Below, in pieces: positions 43,886 to 51,518 of a DNA stretch of 64,000 nt (its first letter is position 1; every line of letters begins with the position of its first letter). The notes below the pieces were generated by a model. It was not told where the DNA came from. It was given only the letters and a program-made list of their open reading frames with translations, and did no database searches. Where the stretch lies: assembly GCA_034435675.1 (NCBI GenBank), contig DAOTWP010000035.1:5792-69791 (forward strand), read 5' to 3'. This DNA comes from DAOTWP01 sp034435675 (lineage in GTDB: Bacteria > Chloroflexota > Anaerolineae > Aggregatilineales > Phototrophicaceae). The position numbers and the translations under genes are program-made.

Positions 43886-44369
43886 CTAATTCCTCCTTTC
43901 GAATTCCTAAACAGTTCCTACTGGATGCTGCTGGTGCGGCTTCCTGATCGACGGGCGGACGAAGCGCAAAGACAAACTGCGCGACGGCAAGGCGTTCGTC
44001 TGCGCTCAGCACCGCGCCCCACGGCGGCATCAGGCGTTCCAGACGTCCATCCGTCACGACAGCAAGAATGGTGTCAACACTATGGACACTCATCGTGCCG
44101 GGATTGGTGAAATCAGGAATGTCGATGATTTGCCCGGTGAGCACAGTGGCGCCATCACCCCGCCCGGTGAACCCGTGACAGGCGGCACAGTTTTGCACAT
44201 AAATGCGCCCGCCTGGGGTTTCAAGGTGCGCGGGGTTTGGCGGCTCAGTTGGGGCAAAGGTAGGGCGTGGGACAACACTGGCAACAATGCGCGGCTCATC
44301 CGCCAGCCCGCCACAGGCGGAAACCAGCAGCACAACCAGCAGCACCGCCTGAGTAAAGCGAAATTCCAT
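43872..44369 (-). CDS. Lipoprotein mono-haem cytochrome c
   Basis: Electron carrier anchored outside the membrane. The start at 44369 gives a lipoprotein signal with the lipobox LVSAC near residue 18, then a Pro/Thr-rich linker. One class I haem site follows (NCAACHG), and a Met ligand is likely in RLMPPWG. The end overlaps the octaheme gene by 14 bp, so it is the first gene of the operon and a natural electron donor or acceptor for that enzyme. A FNR-type box lies 64 bp upstream. An in-frame start at 44423 adds an unlikely leader. Confidence 0.87.
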   Translation of the reverse strand: MEFRFTQAVLLVVLLVSACGGLADEPRIVASVVPRPTFAPTEPPNPAHLETPGGRIYVQNCAACHGFTGRGDGATVLTGQIIDIPDFTNPGTMSVHSVDTILAVVTDGRLERLMPPWGAVLSADERLAVAQFVFALRPPVDQEAAPAASSRNCLGIRKEELDAGC

Positions 44370-44432
44370 GTTTGAACCTGCGATGTTATACTGCGAATAC
44401 ACACAGGCTAGCCGCAAGCGCACAGCGGCTCT

Positions 44433-44446
44433 TTGATGTAGATCAA
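44433..44446. promoter_or_regulatory. Perfect FNR/DNR-type operator
   Basis: TTGATGTAGATCAA, i.e. the two half-sites TTGAT and ATCAA four bases apart. Its centre is 41.5 bases from a TSS placed at 44398, downstream of a weak minus-strand -10 (TAGCCT, 44410-44405). This is the class II activator geometry and would place the cytochrome operon under the divergent CRP/FNR regulator. The geometry is inferred. Confidence 0.75.
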
Positions 44447-44485
44447 GTTTGTATGCAGATTTGGCAGTTTGTCATTAAATGAGCA

Positions 44486-44544
44486 TGACATTTGTCACGT
44501 CTTGCGCTGCCGGCAAGGGACAGTTGAACCGTGACAGAGGTCAC
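44486..44544. promoter_or_regulatory. Two further palindromes in the cytochrome/regulator spacer
   Basis: TGACATTTGTCA (44486-44497) and GTGACAGAGGTCAC (44531-44544) are perfect or near-perfect dyads different from the TTGAT box. They may be operators for regulator autocontrol or for a second factor. The rest of the 44370-44720 gap holds the duplicated element at 44608-44712 and no open frame. Confidence 0.45.
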
Positions 44545-44607
44545 TAAAGCTCTGATTCTGGTGCGTTAGTTGGTTGATGGTTTGTTTTGTGCATCGTTTG
44601 CCAAGCC

Positions 44608-44712
44608 AAAGTGCGAAATTCGCCCACCTAACGCTGGAACTGCACAGGCGCACTTTGGGGCAGCCACATGAAGCGGTTTGGTAGATTGAATACGGTTGGT
44701 GGCTTAGATGGA
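44608..44712 (+). repeat. Duplicated ~105-bp upstream element, copy 1
   Basis: Ends eight bases before the ATG of the CRP/FNR gene. It matches 49065-49170 by eye at roughly four of five positions; the first 20 bases are identical. It begins AAAGTGCG and has CGCACTTT about 40 bases later, so it can fold into a stem. Confidence 0.7.
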
Positions 44713-44720
44713 GCGCGGGT

Positions 44721-45437
44721 ATGAAGCGAGTGTACGAGAGTCCTGACCTGAGTCAATGCGCAGTGTTTGCTCGATTGGACTCCCCGGTGCTGGCTGCGTT
44801 ACAGGAAATTGCCCGGATTTATACACTTGAGAATCGGGAGTTGTTATTCCGGGAGCAGGATACAGCCCATTCGTTTTATATCCTCGTCCGGGGTGGTATC
44901 CGTTTGTTGGAAAACACGCCAGACGGGCAGTGCGTGACGATCAAGGTCTATGGACCGGGGGACTGCTTTGGGCTGTTGGCAGTTGCGGGCGGTTACCCCC
45001 ACCCCAGCAGCGCAGAGGCAATTGCCGAGAGTGTTGTTATCAGCATCATGGGGCATGCCGCGCGTGAGGTCATGCTGACGTATCCGCAGTTTGCGCTGCA
45101 GGTGCTGGATGTACTGGTGAGCCATGTTCATCATGCGCACGGGCGTGTGCGGCAGATGATGGCAGAACGAGTCGAACAGCGGTTGGCGCGCGCGCTGCTG
45201 CACTATGGCAGCAAATTCGGGCAAGCGGCTGGCAGTGTCATTGTGATTGAAATGGCGCTGACGCAGCAGGATATGGCGCAGTTTGCCGGGACGAGTGTCG
45301 AGACGGTTAACCGCACGCTAAAAACATGGCAGGAACGCGGCTGGATTCGCGCCGCTCGCCAGCGCATTGACATTACTGATGCGGATGCCCTAAACCGCCT
45401 TGCCGAGCAGGATGAAACCCTGACGATGGCGGGCTGA
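44721..45437 (+). CDS. CRP/FNR-family transcriptional regulator
   Basis: A cyclic-nucleotide-type sensor domain (~residues 10-130) is followed by a long dimer helix and a winged helix-turn-helix (LTQQDMAQFAGTSVETVNRTL). The recognition helix reads E-T-V-N-R, close to the E-xx-SR of FNR-type proteins that read TTGAT half-sites, matching the box at 44433. No N-terminal Cys cluster for an Fe-S centre is present, so it may resemble DNR/NnrR-type nitrogen-oxide sensors rather than FNR itself. It is divergent from the cytochrome operon, its likely target. The ligand is not known. Confidence 0.9.
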   Translation: MKRVYESPDLSQCAVFARLDSPVLAALQEIARIYTLENRELLFREQDTAHSFYILVRGGIRLLENTPDGQCVTIKVYGPGDCFGLLAVAGGYPHPSSAEAIAESVVISIMGHAAREVMLTYPQFALQVLDVLVSHVHHAHGRVRQMMAERVEQRLARALLHYGSKFGQAAGSVIVIEMALTQQDMAQFAGTSVETVNRTLKTWQERGWIRAARQRIDITDADALNRLAEQDETLTMAG

Positions 45438-45477
45438 TCGCTCGCAGGGCACTACCGGTTTCAGCCACGCGAGTGTT

Positions 45478-46092
45478 TCAGCGGCGGCGCAGGCGCGCCA
45501 GCATGACCAGCCCTGCGCTGAGCGATGGCAGCAGCGCCCACAACCACGCCAGGTCACGCCGCAGCGGGGGCAGCGCCACTGCATCGTCAGGTTGAATGTC
45601 CAGCCGCATCATGGTCAGGCGTGGGGCGATGGCAGGCAGGGTGCGCGGGGTGATTGTTTCACCGGGGTGTTCCTGCGCCATCAATTCGTTGTACACACGC
45701 GGCAAACGGCGGCGGAACAGGTGCAGGGCGCTCAGCGCTTCTGCCGGGTTTTCGACTGGTTCTGCCCGCGCGTTCAGCACGCGCCCGCCAATGCGCAGGG
45801 TCGCCGCCGGATTTGCCAGCAGGTTGTTATACCACTGCGGATTTTTGCCGCGCAAAGACAGTACATAAACTTTGCTGCCGTGCTGGCGGAACTCAACCGG
45901 CACATGGCGCGGTTGTCCGCTTTTGCGCCCCTGAGTGGTTAGCACCATGATGTTCAGGCGTTGCAGCACTCCGCCCAGTCCGAGGCGGTAAAGCGCCATC
46001 GAAAAAGAGCGCGGTGCGCGGCGCAGCCTGTGTTCGCGGAGTTGTGCGGCAGCGGTGTTGAGTTCAGTCCGGGTCGAGTCAATTGTCTGCAT
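45478..46092 (-). CDS. Deazaflavin(F420)-dependent nitroreductase/quinone reductase-family protein
   Basis: Residues ~25-150 match the split-barrel fold of the DUF385/Ddn family: LTTQGRKSGQPRHVPVEF, YVLSLRGKNPQWYNNLLANP and VEFRQ strands. Known members use F420 or flavin to reduce quinones or nitro compounds. A final hydrophobic helix (LAWLWALLPSLSAGLVMLA) with a basic end anchors it to the membrane, which fits quinone reduction. The gene is convergent with the regulator, 40 bp apart. Confidence 0.85.
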   Translation of the reverse strand: MQTIDSTRTELNTAAAQLREHRLRRAPRSFSMALYRLGLGGVLQRLNIMVLTTQGRKSGQPRHVPVEFRQHGSKVYVLSLRGKNPQWYNNLLANPAATLRIGGRVLNARAEPVENPAEALSALHLFRRRLPRVYNELMAQEHPGETITPRTLPAIAPRLTMMRLDIQPDDAVALPPLRRDLAWLWALLPSLSAGLVMLARLRRR

Positions 46093-46582
46093 GGTGGTTC
46101 AATTCGCAAATACTCGGGGGGTTGAAAGTGATTTCTGTTCAGGAAAGGCGTCATCACCCCCGTGATCTGCGCCGCCGTAAGTGCCTATTTGTGCCTCTGG
46201 TTCTCGTTTCCTGCGCCGCATTACGCGCTGCCCCAACCGTTAGCGGTGGGGAGGCGTGGGTTCAGCGTCGATTCTGCACAATTGCCACAGATGTATTATA
46301 AAACAGAAAAAGCCGCTGAGGACGGATACTCGCTGAAATTTTCCCTAAAATGGCATCGCGCTGCGGGCGAAATTTTTCCCCAATTTTGTGGGGTTATGTG
46401 CAGTGTTAATAGATCAATGGTGGTACAATCCCTGCAATGGGCAATAATTAAAACAATCACCATTACAGCAGGATGTGATACTGCATTATTGTTGACAGGA
46501 CTGCCAACGCGCTGGTTGCTGACGCAGGATGCAAATTACTGAAGTGTTCCGACGCCACAGCGTTCAGGGAGATTGAAGCGCG
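46093..46582. other. Long intergenic region without a convincing gene
   Basis: About 490 bp, more AT-rich than its surroundings toward the right end. A 126-codon open frame (46162-46542) exists but has no ribosome site, no recognisable domain and atypical composition. TACAAT near 46430 and TTGACA near 46493 are possible promoter parts for the GTPase-like gene, but they do not pair at standard spacing. The end contains CAGGGAGA, the ribosome site of the next gene. Confidence 0.4.
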
Positions 46583-47137
46583 ATGTTACGGGAACAGGAT
46601 GTTGCGAGAGTGCCTCCACAATCGGCGTTGACCGTCCTGAATATTTATGTGCTGGGGCTTTTTAGTTCTGGCACGGAAGGTTTTATCAAGACCATCAGCC
46701 AGCATGTTCAACTGCGCGGTACTGCTCCCGGCGAGTGGCTGCATGGCTGGCTGCCGATTGATGAACAGCATGCCGTGCATTTCCGCAAGCCCCCCACCCC
46801 GCGCCGCTATGATTTCCTGTGGATGCGCGATTTGATGTCCAATACGCGCAACGCTGACGGCTTCATTATCCTGATGGACAGCACCCGACCGAAATTTTTT
46901 GGCGAATTCCTGAGCATTCTGTACCTGACGCACGGTTATCACCCCGGGGTGCCGATTGTGGTCGGCGCGAACATGCAGGACAAACGTAATGCATGGTCGG
47001 CGCACGATATCCAGTTGGGGCTGAGCATCTCACCGGATATTCCTGTACTGCCCTGCGTTGCCAGCCACCGCGAGTCGGTCAAGAATGTGCTGCTGTGGCT
47101 GCTCTACCGCATTTACGGCATCGAACAGCCGCAATAG
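46583..47137 (+). CDS. Degenerate small Ras/MglA-like GTPase
   Basis: The 184-residue product has a Rab/MglA-like fold pattern: an N-terminal strand and loop IYVLGLFSSGTEGFIKTIS where a P-loop should be, a mid strand FIILMDST, and VVGANMQDKRN at the NKxD position. The Walker Lys-Ser/Thr is replaced (GTEG), so GTP hydrolysis or even binding is doubtful. Such proteins often pair with roadblock proteins; one is encoded at 1760-2950. GGGAGA upstream of the ATG supports the start. It is convergent with sbcD, 15 bp apart. Confidence 0.75.
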   Translation: MLREQDVARVPPQSALTVLNIYVLGLFSSGTEGFIKTISQHVQLRGTAPGEWLHGWLPIDEQHAVHFRKPPTPRRYDFLWMRDLMSNTRNADGFIILMDSTRPKFFGEFLSILYLTHGYHPGVPIVVGANMQDKRNAWSAHDIQLGLSISPDIPVLPCVASHRESVKNVLLWLLYRIYGIEQPQ

Positions 47138-47152
47138 TGGCTGCCAATCGCG

Positions 47153-48400
47153 TCATTCCTCACCGATGAGATCGTGCGCTTTTTCCAGCAGTTCGGCGCG
47201 GCGTTCTTCCGGCGTTTCCTTGCTCATCAGATAACGTTCCAGGAGCTGCATGGGCGTTAAGCCTTCGGGGCTGCCACCCAGGCGGGCACGCGCCACCTGC
47301 TCCGTCTCCTTGTGGATGGCGGCAATGTGGCTGACACCCGCGCGCACCAGCGCATCGCGCAGCGTGTTTTCCTGCAAGCGTGCCTCGCTCTCCGCGTTCA
47401 CCAGCAGCTTGAGCCTGACCACCGCATCGCGCAGGTTATGCCGTGCGATCATATCGAGCACCTTTTTGGTCGGGTTGGGGCTTTTGGTCAGGTCCAGCGG
47501 GTCTTTGCCGGGCAGGGTGATAAATGGGCGTGCGGTCAGCGGCACAAATGCCCATTCGGTACTGCCGCGCGCCACCTGCACCCAGCAGAAGCCCTTGGGG
47601 TCACCCTCTTCGCCAAAGTCAATCCGTTCAATGCTGCCGCTGTAGACCACCGGCGGCGCGTCCAGCCGTTTTGCGGTGAGGTTCTGGTGTTTGTGGATGT
47701 GCCCCAGCGCGACATAATCCCAGCGTTCATCGGCAAGCGCTTCCAGCGGTATCTGCACATCGCGCCCCAGCATAATCTGGCGTTCACTGCCCCACACCGC
47801 GCCTGTGACGGTGAAGTGCCCCGCCAGCAGGCGTGGCAAATCGCCCACGCTGTCCGCCTCCTGTGCCAGTCCGTCCAGAATCTCGGCGAGTTTGCGCTGG
47901 ATCAGTGCGTCGGTCTGGGCGATGGTCAAGCCTGCACTGGGGATTTCCTGCATCAGCCGCGCGCGGATGGGGTACGGCGCAGCGCCGACCAGGACTGCCC
48001 CCCGGCGTGTTTCGATTACGCGCGTTTCGTATTCGCTGGCAACCCAGACATTTGGCACCGCCAGCGTATCATAGATTTCGATGCTGGATGCCTTCAGCAC
48101 GGTTGGCGGCAGGTCATGGTTGCCGACCAGCAGCATGGTGGGCGCAAGCGCCGCCAGATCACGCACACGCCACGCAAATTCGCGCTGAAACGTGGGGTTG
48201 GGGGTACGGGTCTTGAAGGCGTCCCCGGCAAAGACAATCAGATCCGCCTCATGCTCGCGGGCGTAGGCGATCATCTCATCCATGCGGTGCAAAAAATCCA
48301 CCACCCGGCTGCTTAATCCGGTGCGCGGGTCGGTTCTGCCGTAATTTTCCATGCCGATATGCGTATCGGCGAAATGCAGCACGCGAATGGGTTCAGCCAT
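47153..48400 (-). CDS. sbcD: Exonuclease SbcD/Mre11-type nuclease
   Basis: Mn-dependent DNA nuclease subunit that, with SbcC, processes hairpins and blocked ends. Phosphodiesterase motifs: FADTHIG, FAGDAF, VGNHDLPP, AGHFTV and GHIHKHQ. The C-terminal ~130 residues carry the SbcD/Mre11 accessory region. The start at 48400 (AGAGGA 12 bases upstream) gives 415 residues and overlaps the GNAT gene by 8 bp; the in-frame start at 48553 would be wholly inside it. No sbcC gene is in the window, at least upstream or downstream of this gene. Confidence 0.88.
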   Translation of the reverse strand: MAEPIRVLHFADTHIGMENYGRTDPRTGLSSRVVDFLHRMDEMIAYAREHEADLIVFAGDAFKTRTPNPTFQREFAWRVRDLAALAPTMLLVGNHDLPPTVLKASSIEIYDTLAVPNVWVASEYETRVIETRRGAVLVGAAPYPIRARLMQEIPSAGLTIAQTDALIQRKLAEILDGLAQEADSVGDLPRLLAGHFTVTGAVWGSERQIMLGRDVQIPLEALADERWDYVALGHIHKHQNLTAKRLDAPPVVYSGSIERIDFGEEGDPKGFCWVQVARGSTEWAFVPLTARPFITLPGKDPLDLTKSPNPTKKVLDMIARHNLRDAVVRLKLLVNAESEARLQENTLRDALVRAGVSHIAAIHKETEQVARARLGGSPEGLTPMQLLERYLMSKETPEERRAELLEKAHDLIGEE

Positions 48401-49016
48401 GTGTTGTTTTATCCTCTGCTTGTTTGCTGTGCAGGTGCGCCGCGAAACCCTGCGGAAACTGCGCCGTCCATTCTTCGCGCAGGATACCGTAGCCCATGCC
48501 ATCATAGTATGCGCCGTTGACCATGCGCGCTTTGCGGAAACGCGCTTCTTCACGGTAGCCCAGCTTCTGCGCCAGCCGCATCATGGCGCTGTTGCCTGAC
48601 CATGTACGCAAGTCCAGCCGCACCCATGCCAGATTGCTGTCAAAGAGGTACTGGCTCCACAGCCCCAGCGCTTCATAGCCGATGCCTTTGCCCCACACTG
48701 CCGGGTCATAAAGCACAATCCCGGCTGCTGCCCACAGCGTTTCTTCCCCGATCCAGTACCAGCTCACTATGCCCAGCAGCAGGTTATCCGCCCGGCGGGC
48801 GATGGCAAGCCGCCCACGCGGGGTTTGCCATTCAGCGGCAGCGATACGGCTGCGCAGCCGGTTAATCAGCGTCTCGACTTCTTCGGGCGTGCTTCTGGGA
48901 TAGTAGGGTCCATCCAGTTCCTGCCAGCGCTGCCCTGGTGCGAGCCAGTGCGCCAGCGCGTCAAGATCAGGCAGTTCAAAATCGCGCAGGTTGGTGCGCT
49001 GACCTTCAAGCAGCAT
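48393..49016 (-). CDS. GNAT-family N-acetyltransferase
   Basis: RimJ/RimL-like acetyltransferase of 207 residues. The family layout is visible: LEGQRTNLRDFELPDLDAL at the N-terminus, the acetyl-CoA strand-loop VWGKGIGYEALGL (an RxxGxG-type pyrophosphate loop with Gly residues), and DLRTWSGNSAMMRLAQKLGY. Targets could be protein N-termini, antibiotics or small amines. Its 3' end overlaps sbcD by 8 bp, so the two are co-expressed. Confidence 0.9.
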   Translation of the reverse strand: MLLEGQRTNLRDFELPDLDALAHWLAPGQRWQELDGPYYPRSTPEEVETLINRLRSRIAAAEWQTPRGRLAIARRADNLLLGIVSWYWIGEETLWAAAGIVLYDPAVWGKGIGYEALGLWSQYLFDSNLAWVRLDLRTWSGNSAMMRLAQKLGYREEARFRKARMVNGAYYDGMGYGILREEWTAQFPQGFAAHLHSKQAEDKTTHG

Positions 49017-49064
49017 CTGGCATCAGTCTCGTTCTGTGGGCTACACTAGGATGCAGTATAAGCT

Positions 49065-49170
49065 AAAGTGCGAAATTCGCCCACGTAATCTGTGGAACAA
49101 CACGGGCGCACTGTGGGGCAGCCACGCGAACAGTCTGGTTGATTTGATGCAGCTGGCGGCTTGGCATGGA
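49065..49170 (+). repeat. Duplicated ~105-bp upstream element, copy 2
   Basis: Ends 15 bases before the ATG of the small membrane protein at 49186. Its first 20 bases are identical to those of copy 1 at 44608, and the later block GGGGCAGCCAC is shared as well. Confidence 0.7.
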
Positions 49171-49185
49171 TAACAGGCAGGGCAC

Positions 49186-49716
49186 ATGGAAATCACCGAA
49201 CAGAACGAGACGCGGCTGGTGCTGCGCAAGCGCGGACCGCTGTTAGGGGTGTTGATTGGCTTGTTCGCGCTGGTCAGCCTGGTGGCAGTGGTTTGTCCGG
49301 CGCTTCAGGGGATCGTACTCGTCGCGCAGCGCGGAGAGCCGGATGCGCTCACGCGCGTGGTGTCGCTGGTGGCGTTTGTGCTGCTGGGCGTGGGCTTTAT
49401 CGGGTTGGGGACTGTGGTGGGGCTTGCTGTCAGCCGGGGTGTCACCTGTGTTTTTGACCGCACAACGGAAACGGTCACGGTGCAGAAAGCGCGCTGGCTG
49501 CGCATGCAAACGCTGACATACCCGATTTATGGGGTGTCGCATCTGGATTTGCAGCGCAACGAGGAGTTAGGACTCTACGCGCTGGCGCTGATGCTGCGTT
49601 CTGGCGAACGCATTGTGCTGACTGCCGAGCCGCTGGTTTACGCCGACCAGATTGCCCGGCTTGCCGAGGCAGTACGCCATTTTGTGCGCGGGGATCTGCC
49701 GGGGCATGCGATTTGA
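49186..49716 (+). CDS. Two-helix membrane protein of unknown function
   Basis: The 176-residue product has helices at ~18-45 and ~62-86 and a beta-rich C-terminal domain (CVFDRTTETVTVQKARWL; IYGVSHLDLQRN; LMLRSGERIVLTAEPL), resembling bacterial PH-like domains attached to two helices. No catalytic motif. CAGGCAGGG lies ahead of the ATG. Its promoter region carries copy 2 of the duplicated element, the same element that precedes the CRP/FNR regulator. Confidence 0.75.
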   Translation: MEITEQNETRLVLRKRGPLLGVLIGLFALVSLVAVVCPALQGIVLVAQRGEPDALTRVVSLVAFVLLGVGFIGLGTVVGLAVSRGVTCVFDRTTETVTVQKARWLRMQTLTYPIYGVSHLDLQRNEELGLYALALMLRSGERIVLTAEPLVYADQIARLAEAVRHFVRGDLPGHAI

Positions 49717-49838
49717 GCGCTTGCTGATGCGAGGCGGGCGGCGTGGTAAAATGCCCATGAGCAAAGGGGTTGATGTACTTGAGTTTAAGTCGCGGCAGGT
49801 GCTGTCGCCCGCCGCTGGCATATCGATCTGATTTGTGC

Positions 49839-49918
49839 AGGACTTTCGCCGTCAAGCGTGTGGACAAGGGGTTTACCCTCTTATTCAGATCAGCGGTTGC
49901 CCTGACGGCGAAAGTTCT
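49839..49918. other. Nested inverted repeat upstream of the KAS III gene
   Basis: Sixteen-base arms (49839-49854 with 49903-49918, one mismatch) surround a second palindrome (49863-49885, ACAAG family). It ends 29 bases before the ATG at 49948. A leader terminator or an operator is possible. Confidence 0.55.
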
Positions 49919-49947
49919 ATAGTGATTACCTGACGAGGACTTCTGCC

Positions 49948-50964
49948 ATGAGCGTTCCCATTGGCATTGCCGGAATTGGCACCTATTTTCCCGCTGCGAT
50001 TGAAACCGCCACTGATCTTGTTACGCCCACGGGCATTCCTGAGGTTGTGCTGCGCGAAAAGATGGGCATTCGCCAGCGGCATGTTGCCGGACCGGAGGAT
50101 ACGATCAGTCATATGGCGTCTGAAGCGGGCACGCGCGCTGTTGCCGACGCGGGCATAGACCCGGCGCAGATTGGCATGGTGATTTCGCATGGCAGCGAAT
50201 ACAAGGATCATCTGGTCTGGAACGCGGCGGGCAAGATTCAGGCGAATGTCGGCGCAGTAAATGCCTTCGCGTTCGAGATGTATGCCCTGTGTGCGGGCGC
50301 GCCTATTGCCCTCAAAGCCGCCAGCGCGATGATGCAGGCAGACCCGGCGCTGGAGTACGTGCTGCTTGCCGCTGCCAGCCGCGAGAACGATTTGGTCAGC
50401 CCCAGCAACCAGCGGGCGCGCTTCATGTTCAACTTTGGCGCGGGCGGTGGGGCAATGGTGCTCAAGCGTAATGCGGCGGAGAATGTGATTCTGGGCGCTG
50501 CGGCGTTCACCGATGGCAGCCTGTCCGAAACCGTCATCCTGACGCGCGAACCGGAGGCGCTGGGCAGTGCGCAGCCCGTGCGCGGCGATCTGTACGGTAT
50601 GCTGGATGTGCAGAATGGCGAGTATATGGCGGAACGCCTGGGCGAAACCTCGCTGCCCAATTTCGTGAAGGTGATCCGCGAGGCGGTTGAAAAAGGCGGC
50701 GAAAAGCTGGAAAACATCAAATTTCTGGGGCTGGTACACATGAAACGCTCGTTCTTCGTGGAAATTCTGCAAGCCGTCGGGCTGACGCCGGAAAAATCGG
50801 TGTATCTGGAAGACTATGGGCATATTCAAAGTGTGGATCAGGCGCTGGCGCTGCACCTGGGTTTGCAGCAGGGCAAGGTCAAGCCCGGCGATCTGGTCGT
50901 GCTGGCAGGCGCGGGCACCGGCTATACGTGGAGCGCGGTGGCGCTGCGCTGGGGGGCGGTTTAA
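49948..50964 (+). CDS. KAS III-like (FabH-type) thiolase-fold condensing enzyme
   Basis: Joins an acyl-CoA primer with an extender, or forms a 3-oxo ester. The thiolase-fold start GIAGIGTYFPAA, the nucleophile Cys115 in YALCAGAP, and the C-terminal LVVLAGAGTGYTW are seen. The usual FabH His-Asn pair differs: His264 lies in LVHMKRSF (not HQAN), and the Asn loop reads YGHIQSVDQ with His292. This fits a less-studied KAS III branch, not fatty-acid FabH. CGAGGA precedes the ATG. The stop overlaps the ATG of the next gene (TAATG), so the ICMT-like partner is translationally coupled. Confidence 0.87.
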   Translation: MSVPIGIAGIGTYFPAAIETATDLVTPTGIPEVVLREKMGIRQRHVAGPEDTISHMASEAGTRAVADAGIDPAQIGMVISHGSEYKDHLVWNAAGKIQANVGAVNAFAFEMYALCAGAPIALKAASAMMQADPALEYVLLAAASRENDLVSPSNQRARFMFNFGAGGGAMVLKRNAAENVILGAAAFTDGSLSETVILTREPEALGSAQPVRGDLYGMLDVQNGEYMAERLGETSLPNFVKVIREAVEKGGEKLENIKFLGLVHMKRSFFVEILQAVGLTPEKSVYLEDYGHIQSVDQALALHLGLQQGKVKPGDLVVLAGAGTGYTWSAVALRWGAV

Positions 50965-51467
50965 TGAGTGACCGGACCCAGGCGCACGTGCTGGTCAGCA
51001 TGCAGTTTGTCCTGTTTGGCTTGCTTGCTGCCGGGGTGCTGCTGTTTCCGCGTCAGTCTTCTATGCCAGTGTTGATGATTGGCGCTGTCACTGCCGTGCT
51101 GGGGGCTGTGGTTGGGCTGTTGGCAATCGCGCAGCACGCCGCCAGTAATGCCGTGATGCCCAAAATCACGCCGGAACCCAACACAGCGGCAGAGCTGGTA
51201 CAGTCCGGTCTATATCGCTTCGTGCGCCACCCGATTTACAGCGGGGTGCTGCTGGTGGGCTGGGGGGCGGCGCTGGCACACGGACATCCGGTGCTGCTGC
51301 TGGGGGCGCTGGTGTTGACGCTGTTTTTCAGTTACAAGTCGCTGTTCGAGGAACGCCTGCTCAGACAGGTGTATCCCGATTATGCCCGCTACATGCAGCA
51401 GACTGGGCGTTTTTTGCCGCTGTGGGTAAAGCTGTGGACTTATCGCGCGAATGAGCATGATGGTTGA
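50964..51467 (+). CDS. ICMT/PEMT-type membrane methyltransferase
   Basis: Small polytopic methyltransferase of 167 residues with four helices. The family SAM-binding motif LYRFVRHPIYSGVLL lies near residues 80-95 and the closing EERLLRQVYPDYARYMQQ is typical of isoprenylcysteine carboxyl methyltransferase-like enzymes. The substrate could be a lipid, isoprenoid or phenol. Its ATG overlaps the KAS III stop, so the pair may make and then methylate a lipid product. A perfect palindrome overlaps its stop codon. Confidence 0.85.
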   Translation: MSDRTQAHVLVSMQFVLFGLLAAGVLLFPRQSSMPVLMIGAVTAVLGAVVGLLAIAQHAASNAVMPKITPEPNTAAELVQSGLYRFVRHPIYSGVLLVGWGAALAHGHPVLLLGALVLTLFFSYKSLFEERLLRQVYPDYARYMQQTGRFLPLWVKLWTYRANEHDG

Positions 51468-51491
51468 ACAAGGGGGTTAACCCCCTTGTTC
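51466..51491. repeat. Perfect 26-bp palindrome, ACAAG..TTAA..CTTGT family
   Basis: Fully self-complementary 26 bases that overlap the TGA of the methyltransferase gene. It lies between convergent genes and is the most complete copy of a family also seen at 13862-13885 and 49863-49885. Confidence 0.75.
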
Positions 51492-51518
51492 GGCAGGCGA
51501 ATCGGACTTATTGCTGCC

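Noticed and set aside
46162..46542. 126-codon open frame in the 490-bp gap before the GTPase-like gene
   Set aside because: No ribosome site, no domain, unusual composition, and it lies in a region rich in promoter-like A/T stretches.
47153..49016. SbcCD operon
   Set aside because: The neighbour upstream is a GNAT acetyltransferase and no SbcC/Rad50 ATPase gene is in the window; only SbcD is supported.
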